A stretch of DNA of 64,000 nucleotides, taken from positions 62,001 through 126,000 of the forward strand of contig NW_024465669.1 of the NCBI RefSeq assembly GCF_017591425.1. Direction: 5' to 3'. A model generated the notes under the pieces. That model made no database searches. It was not told the DNA's origin and saw nothing but the letters and a program-made list of their open reading frames with translations. The position numbers were made by a program, and so were the translations under genes. The stretch comes from Ochotona curzoniae. Lineage: Eukaryota; Chordata; Mammalia; Lagomorpha; Ochotonidae. Of this stretch, positions 47,877 through 57,314 are shown one piece after another (the first letter of the stretch is position 1; the number at the start of each line of letters is the position of its first letter).

Positions 47877-47985
47877 CCCGACTCAGGGAGGAAGGCTCCT
47901 GCCCCCAGGCCCAGGAGGCCCTTGGTCAGGCTGGTGGATGCCGTGGGGGGACACTAAGCCTCAGCCTGTTGACTCCTGGGTCTAG
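47877..47985 (+). pseudogene. ARVCF: ARVCF copy, last coding exon with PDZ motif out of frame
   Basis: Acceptor CTGCAG. RKAPAPRPRRPLVRLVDAVG is followed by a one-base gain in a G-run that gives an early TAA. The downstream frame still reads GDTKPQPVDSWV with TAG at 47,983-47,985, the C-terminal PDZ ligand of ARVCF. Confidence 0.92.
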
Positions 47986-48695
47986 CTTGCATGCCTGGTA
48001 TGTTGTTCTCTGCCCTGGCAGTTCATCTCACTTGCACCTTCCTCCTCTGGCCGGGGCTTCTCAGAATAATTGCTGCTGGCTGCATGCTCTGTTCTGCCTG
48101 TGTGCCCCTGGCAGCACCACCCCTCACTCACCCACACACAAATTTGGCTCAGGGAAGGCCATACCGGGGGGCTAAGGGCATGGATCAAGCAGGGAGGGTC
48201 CCCATACACCTGCTAGCTCCAGGCCTGAGGCCCTCGAGGGTCAACCCATGCCATTCCTGAACTTAGCTGCATCCATCCGGTGTCTCCATCAGTGCCTGAA
48301 ACCCCACGCTTGCTTCCCTGCTGTCCTGCCCTGTCCCTCTCCCAGCCCTGCACATGCATGCAGCTGCAATGCCCTCCTCCCTCTGCCTCTCCCTCCATAG
48401 GGCCTGGGTCCAGCCATGGGCTCCTAGGGACTAGATCTCCAGCAAAAGGGCCGACCTGAGCAACACCTGCTGTGGAGCTTGAAGCCTCCTGGCATCAGGG
48501 TGACACCCCCCTTCCACCGTGTCACATCCCTACTTCCCTGCACCCCCTGCTCACCCAGCTTCCCGACCTGGTGCTGTGTTCCAAGGAGCTGCAAGAAAGG
48601 GTGCAGAAGAGCAGGCCACCTCAGGAAGGCGTGCCAGGTGGGGCGCAGGAAGGGGGCGCAGGAGGCTTGTTGGAGACCAACAAGAAAGTTGCCCA

Positions 48696-48733
<38 letters not shown>

Positions 48734-49095
48734 ACAGTGCCCTGGGCCAGAAAGGGTAGCAGGACAGGTGTGGAGGCGAGGCCAGGCAGGGGCCAGGGCT
48801 CAGGGAGAGGAGCTGAACTCCAGAGGGGCTGCCCTGGGTGGGGGCCCAACATGCTGGGAAGTCAGAGCTGGTCTGGCTGGTTTGTTCCCTGCCCGGCCTG
48901 TGGAGTGGTGTGGGGGAGCCCTCATGCCGCCCAGGTGTCCACCTCCCCGGAACCTCAAGGAGTGCCTTCCGGGGCTGACTTTGGGGTGGTGGCAGGGATG
49001 CTGCTGTTCGGTGCCTGCTGTTTATGACTTTGGAAACTGAAGAAACAGTATAACACTGAAGATGAGCAATTAAATGAAACAAAAATAAGACTACT
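47986..49095 (+). pseudogene. Probable ARVCF copy 3' UTR
   Basis: GC-rich non-coding sequence after the DSWV stop. It includes a (TG)18 run, and an ATTAAA near 49,069 may be the ancestral polyadenylation signal. Assignment rests on position. Confidence 0.4.
48697..48732 (+). repeat. (TG)18 microsatellite
   Basis: Uninterrupted 36-base TG repeat, likely length-variable. Confidence 0.98.
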
Positions 49096-49820
49096 GGTAC
49101 ACTTCTAATTTTTTTTTAAAGAAAATGCAAAGTTTTAAAGAAACACCAAACAGAGCAACTTCCATCTTCTGTCTCTTGTGGTCTGCTGGCTCCCATCTGG
49201 GCTCTGAAGGCTGGGTGGTGGATGGGATGGCCACACCCACACCCACACACAGGGCTGCACCTGCTGCGCCCACGCTGATCCACACTGGGTGGGTGACTGT
49301 GGCCTCAAGCCCAGACTCGGTGCAGCCACAGGTGGGCCCAGCACGGACACGGTTGCTCTCTGGGTCTAGTCTAGAAACTGGGTCCCTGTTAAGACTTTGG
49401 GGCACCTCAGAGGTGGTGACCACATGTGTGACAGGTGGGTATGGGGTCTGGAAGACCTGGCACACAAGGTGGGTTTGAAGGGTCAGAGGAGTTTGGTTAC
49501 CCACCAGCTGGGCCTCCGGGTAAGGAGGAACCATTTTACCCTAGCACCTGCTAGGAGGCTGGCTGTGGAGGCTGGCTTACTGCCTGCTTCGCTTGGGCTT
49601 CCTGGGTGGACAGTTGTGCCTAGTAGGGGGCGGGGAGGAAGGGGCTTCAGGTTCCCCTGATCAGGCCACTAGCAATACCCAGGTTCAGGTGGGCTGACCA
49701 GGAATGGCCAGCCAAGGGCCCACCCAGAATATCCAGCACCCAGAACAGGCAGCAAAGTGGGTGGGATTGCAGCAAGGGAGGCCGAGAAGAACGGGACTGA
49801 GCTGCCATCTTCTACTGAAA
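49096..49820. other. ARVCF-COMT intergenic remnant
   Basis: Sequence between the two facing 3' ends. Parts of 49.55-49.82 kb resemble 53.8-54.08 kb, upstream of the second COMT terminal exon. No coding evidence. Confidence 0.4.
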
Positions 49821-49829
49821 TATTAGATT

Positions 49830-49835
49830 TTTAAT
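49830..49835 (-). terminator. Polyadenylation signal ATTAAA of COMT copy A
   Basis: ATTAAA on the minus strand about 320 bases past the COMT stop. The same signal and flanks recur at 54,094-54,099 for copy B. Confidence 0.5.
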
Positions 49836-50079
49836 TTCCACAGTATGCAGTTTGCGTCCAAGGTGATTCCTGCTGCATGGACTGAGTAAAGAGGTGCAGA
49901 CAGGGCTGGAAAGTGGAGCTGTGGCTGAGGCACTCTGCTGTCACCTGCTGGCGAGAACCTGGAGGACTTGGGGACAAGGCATGGTTGCTAGGTGCTCCAA
50001 GCTATAGCATGGGGAGGAGGTGTGGCCAGGGCCCAGGCTCTTCAGGCTGTGCCTGGCACTTGAAGGCAGATACCCCAGG

Positions 50080-50103
50080 CAGCAGCAGCAGCAGCAGCAG
50101 CAG
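50080..50103 (+). repeat. (CAG)8 repeat in COMT copy A 3' UTR
   Basis: Eight perfect CAG units on + (CTG in the sense of the COMT copy). The homologous place in copy B has only an imperfect AGCAGCAACAGAAG. Confidence 0.95.
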
Positions 50104-50157
50104 GGTTGGCGGGGGCCAGCTTGGTGGAGGGACCCAGGGCCCAGTGCATGGTTGAGG

Positions 50158-50352
50158 TCATGCTGGACCATCTGGGCCCACACAGATGGCCTTCTCCAGC
50201 TCATCCACCACCTGGATGTGTTCCAACATGGCACTGTAGTGGGTGCGCTCGAACATGCTGCTTCCACGCATGTGCGCCAGGAAGTCTGGGGTTCCCGGGC
50301 AGATGACATTGTTGGCCAACAGCACCATCCCCTTCTGCAACAGGCCACACTG
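50158..50352 (-). pseudogene. COMT: COMT copy A, terminal exon (open)
   Basis: From acceptor CCCTGCAG the frame [64 protein letters not shown] ends in TGA. No lesion breaks the frame, but the second metal-binding residue (Asp in LLADNV) is Asn. Confidence 0.95.
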
Positions 50353-50377
50353 CTGCAGGGGACAGAGACAGATGGCC

Positions 50378-50750
50378 CTTGGGGCAGGGTAGGGTCAGGC
50401 ATGCCCACATGGGAACCCCAGGTGGAGTTCATGGTTCTTGGCTTCAGCCAGTTCCAGCCTTGGCTATTGGGGTTCATTTGAGGAGTGAACCATAGGATGG
50501 AAGGTTTTTTTCCTGTCTCCCTCTTTTTGTATCCTGCTTTCTAAATAGTAAAGCAGGAAGTTAAGAACTAGGGGCTGGTGTTGGAGCATAGCATGGGAAG
50601 CCTCTGCCTGGGATGCTGCCACCCCACTTGGGCACTGGCTGCTCCACTTCTGATCAGACTGCCTGCAAATGATCCTGGGAAAGCAGTGGAGGATGGTTCA
50701 AGAACTAGGGCACCTGCAGCCACGTGGGACACCTGGGTGGTGTTCCAGTC
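50378..50750 (+). repeat. Old C-type SINE pieces in COMT intron
   Basis: Fragments at about 50,378-50,560 (3' part: 'GAGTGAACCATAGGATGGAA', CT-rich, AAATAGTAAA) and 50,573-50,750 (5' part: 'GGGCTGGTGTTGGAGCATAG', 'GGCTGCTCCACTTCTGATC', 'GGGAAAGCAGTGGAGGATGG'). Both are diverged and lie between the last two COMT exons. Confidence 0.65.
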
Positions 50751-50774
50751 ATGGCTGGCCTCACCCTCCAGCAG

Positions 50775-50913
50775 CAGTGTGTCTGGCAGGTAGCACTCCT
50801 TCCAGTGGTCCAGGAACGCCATGTTCAGGGCTTCCACATCATGCTGCTGCTTCAGCTGAGGGAGGAGGTCCTGGGATGCCCCAGCAGCATGGTGACCTGT
50901 AACAGTGACTGTT
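50775..50913 (-). pseudogene. COMT: COMT copy A, FLDHWK exon
   Basis: From acceptor TTACAG the frame opens VTMLLG. A missing G shifts it, then [37 protein letters not shown] follows. The first Mg2+ ligand Asp and the catalytic Lys of the DHWK motif are kept. A donor GGTGAGG follows. Confidence 0.93.
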
Positions 50914-50927
50914 GACACGTCCTAGGG

Positions 50928-51030
50928 CAACAAACGGGCACAGCTGCAGCCCTTTCTTCCCTGGGAACCAGCTGGGCATGGCTGCAGCCCTTTCTTCCCT
51001 GGGTACCAGCTGGGCATGGCTGCAGCCCAT
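50928..51030. repeat. Short tandem duplication in COMT copy A intron
   Basis: The segment 'GCAGCCCTTTCTTCCCTGGG' with 'ACCAGCTGGGCATGGCT' occurs twice in a row with a period of about 54 bases. Confidence 0.85.
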
Positions 51031-51132
51031 CCTCCCCACCAAAGCTCCAGTCCAGTCTCCCCACTCCCCTAATCTTGGGAAGGGACCATAAATCGAAGCC
51101 CACATTGGCCACGTGGGTCAGAGAAACTGCAC

Positions 51133-51325
51133 CTTGTCCTGTAGTCCGGCAAAGTCCAGCATCTGCTGGGTGATGGCAGCAAATTCGGGGTTGATCTCCA
51201 CGGTGAACAGCTGCCTACCTGGGGGCAGCAGGTGGGCCATGCGCATGACCGAGTAGCCACAGAAACCCCGAGCTCCAGCAGCAGACAGGGGCGATACTCC
51301 CACATCACCGCATCCACAATCTCTC
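51133..51325 (-). pseudogene. COMT: COMT copy A, SAM-binding exon
   Basis: From acceptor [26 protein letters not shown], then a one-base loss, then [43 protein letters not shown] before the donor GTGCAG. The LELG-CGYS block is the S-adenosylmethionine-binding motif I of the family. The frameshift falls inside it. Confidence 0.93.
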
Positions 51326-52057
51326 CTGCAAGGGGCAGAGGCAGCAGAGGGTGGCTTGAGGGCATTGGGGGGTGGCAGGTGCCTGACCCAGTTCCCTCTC
51401 TCTCCAGTGGGATCTGCTGCCTACATCCCCAACTCCCACCTCACAGACCCCTGCTTCCACTGTGCACCTTATCCCTGTGTCCTACCATAGTGTCTCCCCG
51501 GCACTGGAAGCTACATATGGTGCCCCTCACTGGGGTGTGGGATGACCAGCAGGGGTGTCCCCGTCACCACACCCAGGGGCTGCAGCTAAGATGCCTGTGT
51601 CCACCCTGGAGCTCAAAGCCAACAGGAGAACCAGGGAGAACCTGCCAGGCTGGTCCCATGACTCATGTCCAGAGATCAGAAGGAGCAGCACACACCACTC
51701 ATACCCACCTGGTGCAGGAGCTCCTGAACCCAGGGTGCTGAGGAGTCCCGAAGACTGATGTTGGTGGACACCACGGTGGCCCGTGTTTCCCCTGGGCAGA
51801 CTTTATCCATGTGGACAGTGGTCTGGGTGCAGGCTGGGGCACAGGAGGCCGATCTGCTGGCTGCACAATCTCTGTCCAGGGGGCGGGCTCTGGACCTGCG
51901 GCTGGGCCCATGGAGCTCCAGTCCATTCCCTCGCCCTGGCCTGGGTGCAGCCACAATCCCAGAGACAAGGTGACAACAGGTTCCCCCAGCCCTAGCCTGA
52001 GAACCCCAGCCCTCCCCAGTGACCATGTCCGTGCCCTCTGTCTGCCAAGACTCTCAC

Positions 52058-52186
52058 AATCATGGTTGGCTCCTGCGAGCAGAAGGCGTCCATGGCCTGC
52101 AGCACGCTCTGCGGGTCCTCGCGCTGAGCCTGGATCCTGGAGCAGGATGCGGATCTCCTTGCTGTCCCCCATGCTCTTGGAAGCAG
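52058..52186 (-). pseudogene. COMT: COMT copy A, soluble-form start exon
   Basis: ATG at 52,172-52,170 (minus) begins MGDSKEIRIL. A lost base shifts the frame to REDPQSVLQAMDAFCSQEP, matching the start of S-COMT (MGDTKEQRIL..PQSVLEAIDTYC). The 3' end of the exon is degraded, and a GT lies at 52,057-52,056. Upstream sequence lacks the HNLL/hydrophobic anchor coding part. Confidence 0.88.
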
Positions 52187-52229
52187 CTGCAGATGCAGAC
52201 AGACAGCAAGGCTGCGGCACACTGGGCTG

Positions 52230-52500
52230 TGGTGACCTGCGACCTTCCAGGCCGGAAGCCTGCCCCGGCTCGGTTCCCTGGGCCTCCCCACGGGGAAAGG
52301 CGTGGAAGCCGGCTCTCCCCTGCACGGGCCCGACTGCGGAGCTGAGGAAGGACCCGGCCGAGGGCAGCGCGCCCCGTGCCAAGGCCGGAGCCCCGCCTGG
52401 ACCTCTGGACGCGGCGCCTGTGGCCGCGGGGACTCGGAATGAGCTTCTACCCGTCCTTCCCGCCCCGCCGCCTCCACGCGCCCTGCGGGGACTTTGCACA
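52230..52500 (-). promoter_or_regulatory. CpG-rich stretch upstream of COMT copy A
   Basis: Locally very GC-rich with many CpG dinucleotides (e.g. 'GCGGCGCCTGTGGCCGCGGG'), unlike the CpG-poor surroundings. It lies just upstream of the soluble-form start, where a promoter would be. Function is inferred from composition only. Confidence 0.35.
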
Positions 52501-53274
52501 GATGGGAAGGAGTTTGTTTTGGCGTGAGTCGGTTTATCAGAATGAGCGTTCCTGGTAAACTTCCCGTGTGGATTTGCAGGAAACTCAGGCAAATCAGTGT
52601 CTCTAAATGCGGTTTCCTGCAGAGTCGTCCCCGCCCCAGGCCCGCCATGGCCAAGCCAGGCTCGGCCCACTTGCCTGGACGGCACAGGTGTGGCAGGCAT
52701 TTCTCTCTCCCATCCCCATGGCGAGGTCCCGCGAGGGGCGAGGGTCTGCCCAGCTGTGGTGTCCCAGGGTGGGCTGAGCCCAGCAGGGTGCAGTTCCCAA
52801 GGCTGAGTCCCTGAGGGTGGCAGGGGAGAGGCTTGTAAGCAGAGCCAGGCCTCTGCCGGCCAGAAGCCCAGCACCTTACACCTCAGATCCACCAGCCACA
52901 ATCAGCCCCTTAGCTTCCTGAAGTGCCCAGGGCCACAGGGTACAGAACAGAGTGGGAGAGGGGGCGGAGCTGCACCAGGCATGTACTGGCTGTGCATCCT
53001 GGACATGGCCCAAGCTCCCACCGCAGACCCACCTGGGCCAGGCCACCACTTCCCTACCCCAGGCAGGGAAGGCTGGGGCACCTGATCCCTACTCTATACC
53101 AGTCCCACCTCCTGTGACCAAGGCTACTGTCCCATGGTGGCCAGCATGGCGGCCCCACAACCTGGATGGGGGACCATAGCCAGTCCCTCCTCACCTGAAT
53201 TTCCAGGTTGAGGGACAGGCAATGCCCAGGTCAGGCTCAGAGGTGGGGATGTTTTTGCTCCACAAGGTTGAATG

Positions 53275-53385
53275 GCTCTCAGTGGTACATTTGAGGATGG
53301 TTACAATGCGAAAGGATAAATTTTGTGCATTTTACAATTCTTTAAAATGCAGTAGAATAAAATAATTAAAACAAACAAACAAAAC
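53275..53385 (+). repeat. Ancient L1M 3' end
   Basis: 'GTGGTACATTTGAGGATGGT', 'AAATTTTGTGCATTTTACAA' followed by an A-rich tail, as in old mammalian L1 3' ends. Confidence 0.45.
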
Positions 53386-54059
53386 AGAAACCATTTTGCT
53401 GGACCTCCCAGTTCCAACAAGCATAAGGATAAGGGACACACAGTTTCCCATGAGCCCTCGGGGCCCGGGCAAACAAAGGCTCCCCCCCAGGACTCTGGAA
53501 CTCGGGTCATTTCTGGTTGGCCAATGAGCTCGATGGGGGAGTGTGCCCCTTGGGGACAGGACACCTGTCCACGGTAGCTCCTCCTTGCTATGGGCCCTCC
53601 CGCAGTGTGGGCACAGAGCGGTCAGCAGGAGCCCAGCAGGTTCATGACCCTGGGTGGGGCAGGCCCTTGGTCAGCTGCCATCCCCTGGATCGTGGAGAGA
53701 AAGTTGAGTCTGGGTCAGCTTCCTCTTCCGGAAGCAAAGCAGGTGGATTGAGCTGCTCCTGTGCCCAGTGGGGCTGGGTATGGCCCTGTGTCCACTGTCC
53801 CAGGCATGTGCCAGGAGGAAAGGCATGGATGCTGGATCACTGGGCGGGCAGCTGACCCCGTGGGGCTAGTAGGTGCCACCAGCCAGGCCACAGGAGGAGC
53901 GGGACTGAGCAGGGCTCTTGTGGTGCCCAGGATCAGCTGGGCTACCCCACGGGCAAGGGGGAAGCCAACCAAGGGTCTACCTGCAGCAACCACCCCCCAT
54001 CACAGGCAGCCAGGCAGGGGCAGGTTTGCAGCATGTGAGGGCTCAGAGATCAGGAATGG

Positions 54060-54760
54060 ACCGAGCTGCCACCCTCTATTGAAATGTTAGATCTTTAATT
54101 TCCCTGGTATGCAGTTGTGTCCAAGGTGGTTACAGCTGCACAGTCAAGGGATTAGAATTCATTCTGTCAGAAGGGCAGGGGCTGGGCTGGGAAGTGGAGC
54201 TGTGGCTGAGGCACTCTGCTGCCACCTGCTGGCAGGCACCTGAAGGACAGCTTGAGGACGAGCCAGGCCATTTGCAGGTGCAGCTCCTGAGCCTGCCAGG
54301 CCTGTGTCTCACGAGCCCAGAGTCCAGATGGGACCACCACTGGCTAGGCCAAGGCATCATCCTGCTGGCATCCCTTTGTTCACTGCACGACTGCTCTGGA
54401 TCACAGCATAGTGTGGCAGGTGTGGCCAGGGCCCAGGATTTTCAGGCACTAAGTATGCCTGGCACTTGAAGGCAGATACCCAGGTAGCAGCAACAGAAGC
54501 GGGGTTGGCAGGGACCAACTTGGCAGATAGACCCAGAGCAGGGTGCATGGTTGAGGTCACACCTGAGCCCACATAGATGGCCTTCTCCAGCCCATCCACC
54601 ACCAACATGTACTCCAGGAATGAGCTGTAGTGGGTGTATTTGAAGCTGCTGCTTCCATGCACGTGTGCCAGGAAGTATGGGCTCCCTGATAAGATGACAT
54701 TGTCAGCCAGCAGCACAGTCCCCTTCCGCAACTGGCCACACCACTGTGGGGGACAGAGAG
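54060..54760 (-). pseudogene. COMT: COMT copy B: second terminal exon with 3' UTR
   Basis: From acceptor CCCCACAG (54,748-54,744) the minus strand reads [60 protein letters not shown]. This is the last COMT exon and keeps the LLADN metal-binding Asp that copy A has lost. The region of the stop has a small deletion relative to copy A, so the frame continues into the 3' UTR. UTR, ATTAAA signal and adjoining intron bases align to 49.82-50.40 kb. No other COMT exon was found upstream of it. It is a partial tandem duplicate on the same strand, about 4.3 kb away. Confidence 0.92.
54094..54099 (-). terminator. Polyadenylation signal ATTAAA of COMT copy B
   Basis: Same hexamer and flanks ('CTAACATTTCAATAGAGG' downstream on minus) as for copy A. 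Confidence 0.45.
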
Positions 54761-55104
54761 ATGGTCCCTGGGGTGTGGGGGGGGCAGTCAGGGATTCCCT
54801 GCTAACCTGCCCCAGACCAGAAGTACTACTCTCACCTTCCCTCACCCCCTGCCAGGGTTTGGGCCTGAGGACAAGAGCTTTCTGCCCCACAGGCTCCTGG
54901 TTCCTTGCCCAGCCATGCACACAGCAGGTGCTCAATAAGCGCTGGCTGGATGAGAGCCAGGGTCAGCCTCAGGTGTGTGGGTTGGGTGGCGAGGTGGGAT
55001 GCACAGCGGGGCAGCCCAGGGAATGTGGAAGGGAATTTGGGAGTGTGGAAGTTTCCCTGACACAGCCATCAGAAAGAAGCTGTGTTGAAAATAAAGCTGT
55101 CTTG

Positions 55105-55300
55105 GGTGGGCATTTGGCATACCAGTAGAGACTCATGTGTCCCATGTGGGAGTATCTGGGCTCAATGTGCACCCATGTGGCTTCTGACCCCCAGCCACCG
55201 GCTAAGGTACACCTTGGGAGGCAGCAGGTGGTGCAGCCACCTGTTGGGTGCCTGCCACCCACTTGGGAGCCCTGGATCTGCCAGCCTGGCTCCAGCCCTC
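55105..55300 (+). repeat. Old C-type SINE fragments
   Basis: 'GGCATACCAGTAGAGACTCA', 'GTGTCCCATGTGGGAGTATC' and 'TGCCACCCACTTGGGAGCCC' are diverged SINE blocks. Confidence 0.4.
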
Positions 55301-55375
55301 ACAGGCACGTAGGGAATGCACCAGTGGATTGCACCCAGCCAGCTCTCTCTGCCTTTGGAACAAATTTATTTATTT

Positions 55376-55667
55376 TCAAAAGATTTATTTATAGTTACAG
55401 AGAGAAGGAGAGAAAGAGAGATCCTCCCTCTGTTGGTTTATGCCCCAAATTGCTACACCAGTCAGAGCTGGGCTGGTCTAAAGTTGGGACCCAGGAGTTT
55501 GGTCTGGGTCTCCCATGTGGGTACAGGGTCCTAAGGTGTTGCTTTCCCAGGCCACAAGCAGGGAACTGGTTGAGAAGTGGAGCAGCTGGGATGTGAGCTG
55601 GGGCCTAGATGGGATGCCTGTGCCACAGGCAGAGGAATAGCTTGCTATGCCACTGCACCAGCCGTGA
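55376..55667 (-). repeat. C-type SINE, antisense, older subfamily
   Basis: 'AAAAGATTTATTTATAGTTA', 'CAGAGAGAAGGAGAGAAAGA', 'GGGTCTCCCATGTGGGTACA' and a head ending 'GCCACTGCACCAGCC'. Confidence 0.85.
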
Positions 55668-56269
55668 AACAGATTTGTTGTTGCTGTTTCTATAAAGCAA
55701 TCTCAACTCCAAAGCAGAATCAAACAAGCAACCCTGGGCATCTCTGATCTCAGGCAGGAGTGGTCCCTAGTGATGATCCTGGCATTAGTCCGTGCTAGCC
55801 AGGCCCTAAGGTGAGGGAGTTCCCGGAGACTCCTGCTTGCCAGTGGGAGAAAATGCAGGGGTCCCTGAGCAATTGTGCAAAATACACATTCCTGGGCAGT
55901 CAGGCCATTGAGCATGCTCATGAATGCAAGCAGGAAGTGGCACCATGCAAAGCCAAAGAAATGGAATGTCCCGGGAAAGCAATTGGAGCTCCTGGTTTCG
56001 GTCTGGCTCAGCCTTGGGCAATGCAGCCCTTCAGGGAAACAGCAAGAAATGGAAAATCTCTGTCTTGCTCCCAGCGCCAGCAGCTAGGCCCTGGCAGATA
56101 AGGGTTGGTCCTGCAGCTCCTTTCCCCACCCCCACCTTGGTTCCAGGCCAGCCTCCCCACTCTCCTGCTCTTGAGGGCAGGGCCTCAGTGCTCTGCACTG
56201 GCTCCAGGTGGGTGGGGTGAAGAGTGGGCAGGACCGGGAGGAGCATCCTGTCTGGGAGGAGTTAAGCAT

Positions 56270-57310
56270 GGAAGTCAGCCCAGCCCAGCCGGCACCTAGT
56301 CCTAGCCCTTATGCATAATGGTATGGGTTGCAACTGAACCCGGTCCCTCCCACACTCTATTCCAGTGCTCGGATTCGCAGGTGGGTGATGTGAACTGGTT
56401 CACCCTTGTCTGCCCCCAACCTATGCCAAATGTATGCCAGTGGGCACTTTTCACTGCCTGGTCTGGGCTGCTCCCTGTCATGGTTCTTGCCCTCACCTGC
56501 AGGAACTCTGTTCTGCCAGGGAAGTTTTCTAGGCTCCTCCAGCAGAACCTCTCCCAGTGCCAGATCTCACACACACCGGTGGGTCCATGGGGCAACCCTA
56601 TTTAGTCCACCTCTTGTCCTAGCAGGAACAGTGGCCTTTCTTGATTGGTGTTCAACCTGTTCTGGTTCTTACTGTTGGATGTTTCAGCCCAGCCAAGGCT
56701 TGTCCTCACTCAGACATAGCTCACGTGTGGCTCAGGAGTGAGAGACCTAACATAGCTCATCCTACTTCTACCTTGGTCCTCCAGAGTACCAGTTGGTACT
56801 AGAGTCTATCCCGGCTCAGTGCAGCCAGCCCCAATCCACACTTGTGCCAAGGGACACTGCAGCCATATCCAAACCAGAACACAGCCCTGACTCCAGCCCC
56901 AGCACACACCAATGGGAGCCTCAACCCAGCCTGGGTGTCCTCTTAGCTCCCCAAACATGCCTGTTCCCAGCCAATGATAGCACACGTGCCAGTGGTTGCT
57001 CTAATCCAGCTTGGCATAGCCCCTCACATGTCTTGGCCTTTGCCTTAGATTCTGTAGCTTGGCTTCCCTGGGTCATGCAAACCAGAGCCTAGCTTGGCAG
57101 CTTGGCATGACCTGTGCTCCAGCCTGATTCCTGTTCTTGCTGGTGAGCCAAGGCTTGTCTTGGCCTTGCCTGGTCCACCCTTTCCCTAACCAATCCACAC
57201 ATTAGCCAACAGTTGGAACTACTTTGCCCAGCTTGCCCAACCCCAGGCCTGGACCATGTGATCATTAGTGAGAGTTAGAATCCACTAGGAGAGTTTCCCA
57301 GGTTCTCCCA
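56270..57310 (+). repeat. Composite tandem-unit repeat, second + copy
   Basis: Aligns along its whole length with 17.02-17.95 kb (shared 'GGATGTTTCAGCCCAGCCAA', 'GGCTTGTCC', 'CTTGTGCCAAGGGA', 'CCAGTGGTTGCTCT'). About 1 kb is kept. Both ends are abrupt. Confidence 0.7.
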
Positions 57311-57314
57311 CTCA

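Larger units (their letters stand above)
40590..47985 (+). pseudogene. ARVCF: ARVCF unprocessed pseudogene (5'-truncated)
   Basis: ARVCF is a p120/delta-catenin family protein with about nine to ten armadillo repeats. It binds the juxtamembrane part of cadherins, and its C-terminal DSWV binds PDZ proteins. Fifteen exon-like blocks with introns between them match its second half in order, from a PGGLSLPECFQAEP block (N-terminal region before the repeats) through [79 protein letters not shown] and LPVLVELLQSEMDKVVRA to KPQPVDSWV. Introns mean it is not a retrocopy. The coding start, coiled coil and early exons are absent because the copy begins mid-exon beside an L1. Lesions include nonsense codons, at least seven frameshifts, two destroyed splice donors and internal exon deletions. 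Codons still look GC-rich and many introns keep GT/AG. It faces a COMT copy tail to tail, as I recall for the human pair. Confidence 0.93.
49820..52186 (-). pseudogene. COMT: COMT pseudogene, copy A (soluble-form exons)
   Basis: COMT transfers a methyl group from S-adenosylmethionine to catechols with Mg2+. Four exon blocks on the minus strand follow S-COMT in order: MGDSKEIRIL; IVDAV..LLLEL, then [75 protein letters not shown]; and [30 protein letters not shown] with a normal stop. Single-base losses break the frame in the first three. The Mg2+-ligand Asp of the LLADN motif is Asn here. The N-terminal membrane anchor of MB-COMT is not found upstream of the soluble-form Met. Introns are kept, so this is a genomic duplicate. 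It faces the ARVCF copy. Confidence 0.93.

Noticed and set aside
40590..47985. ARVCF as a processed retrocopy
   Set aside because: Introns with GT/AG ends lie between exons and there is no poly-A tract.
48697..48732. Cys/Val repeat peptides in ORFs
   Set aside because: They are translations of a TG microsatellite.
51699..52901. 400-codon open frame on the minus strand
   Set aside because: It crosses a COMT exon in the wrong frame after its tenth residue and passes through intron. It is open only because the sequence is GC-rich.
55082..56300. Overlapping frames on both strands around 55.1-56.3 kb
   Set aside because: They overlap SINE sequence or each other with no recognisable protein.
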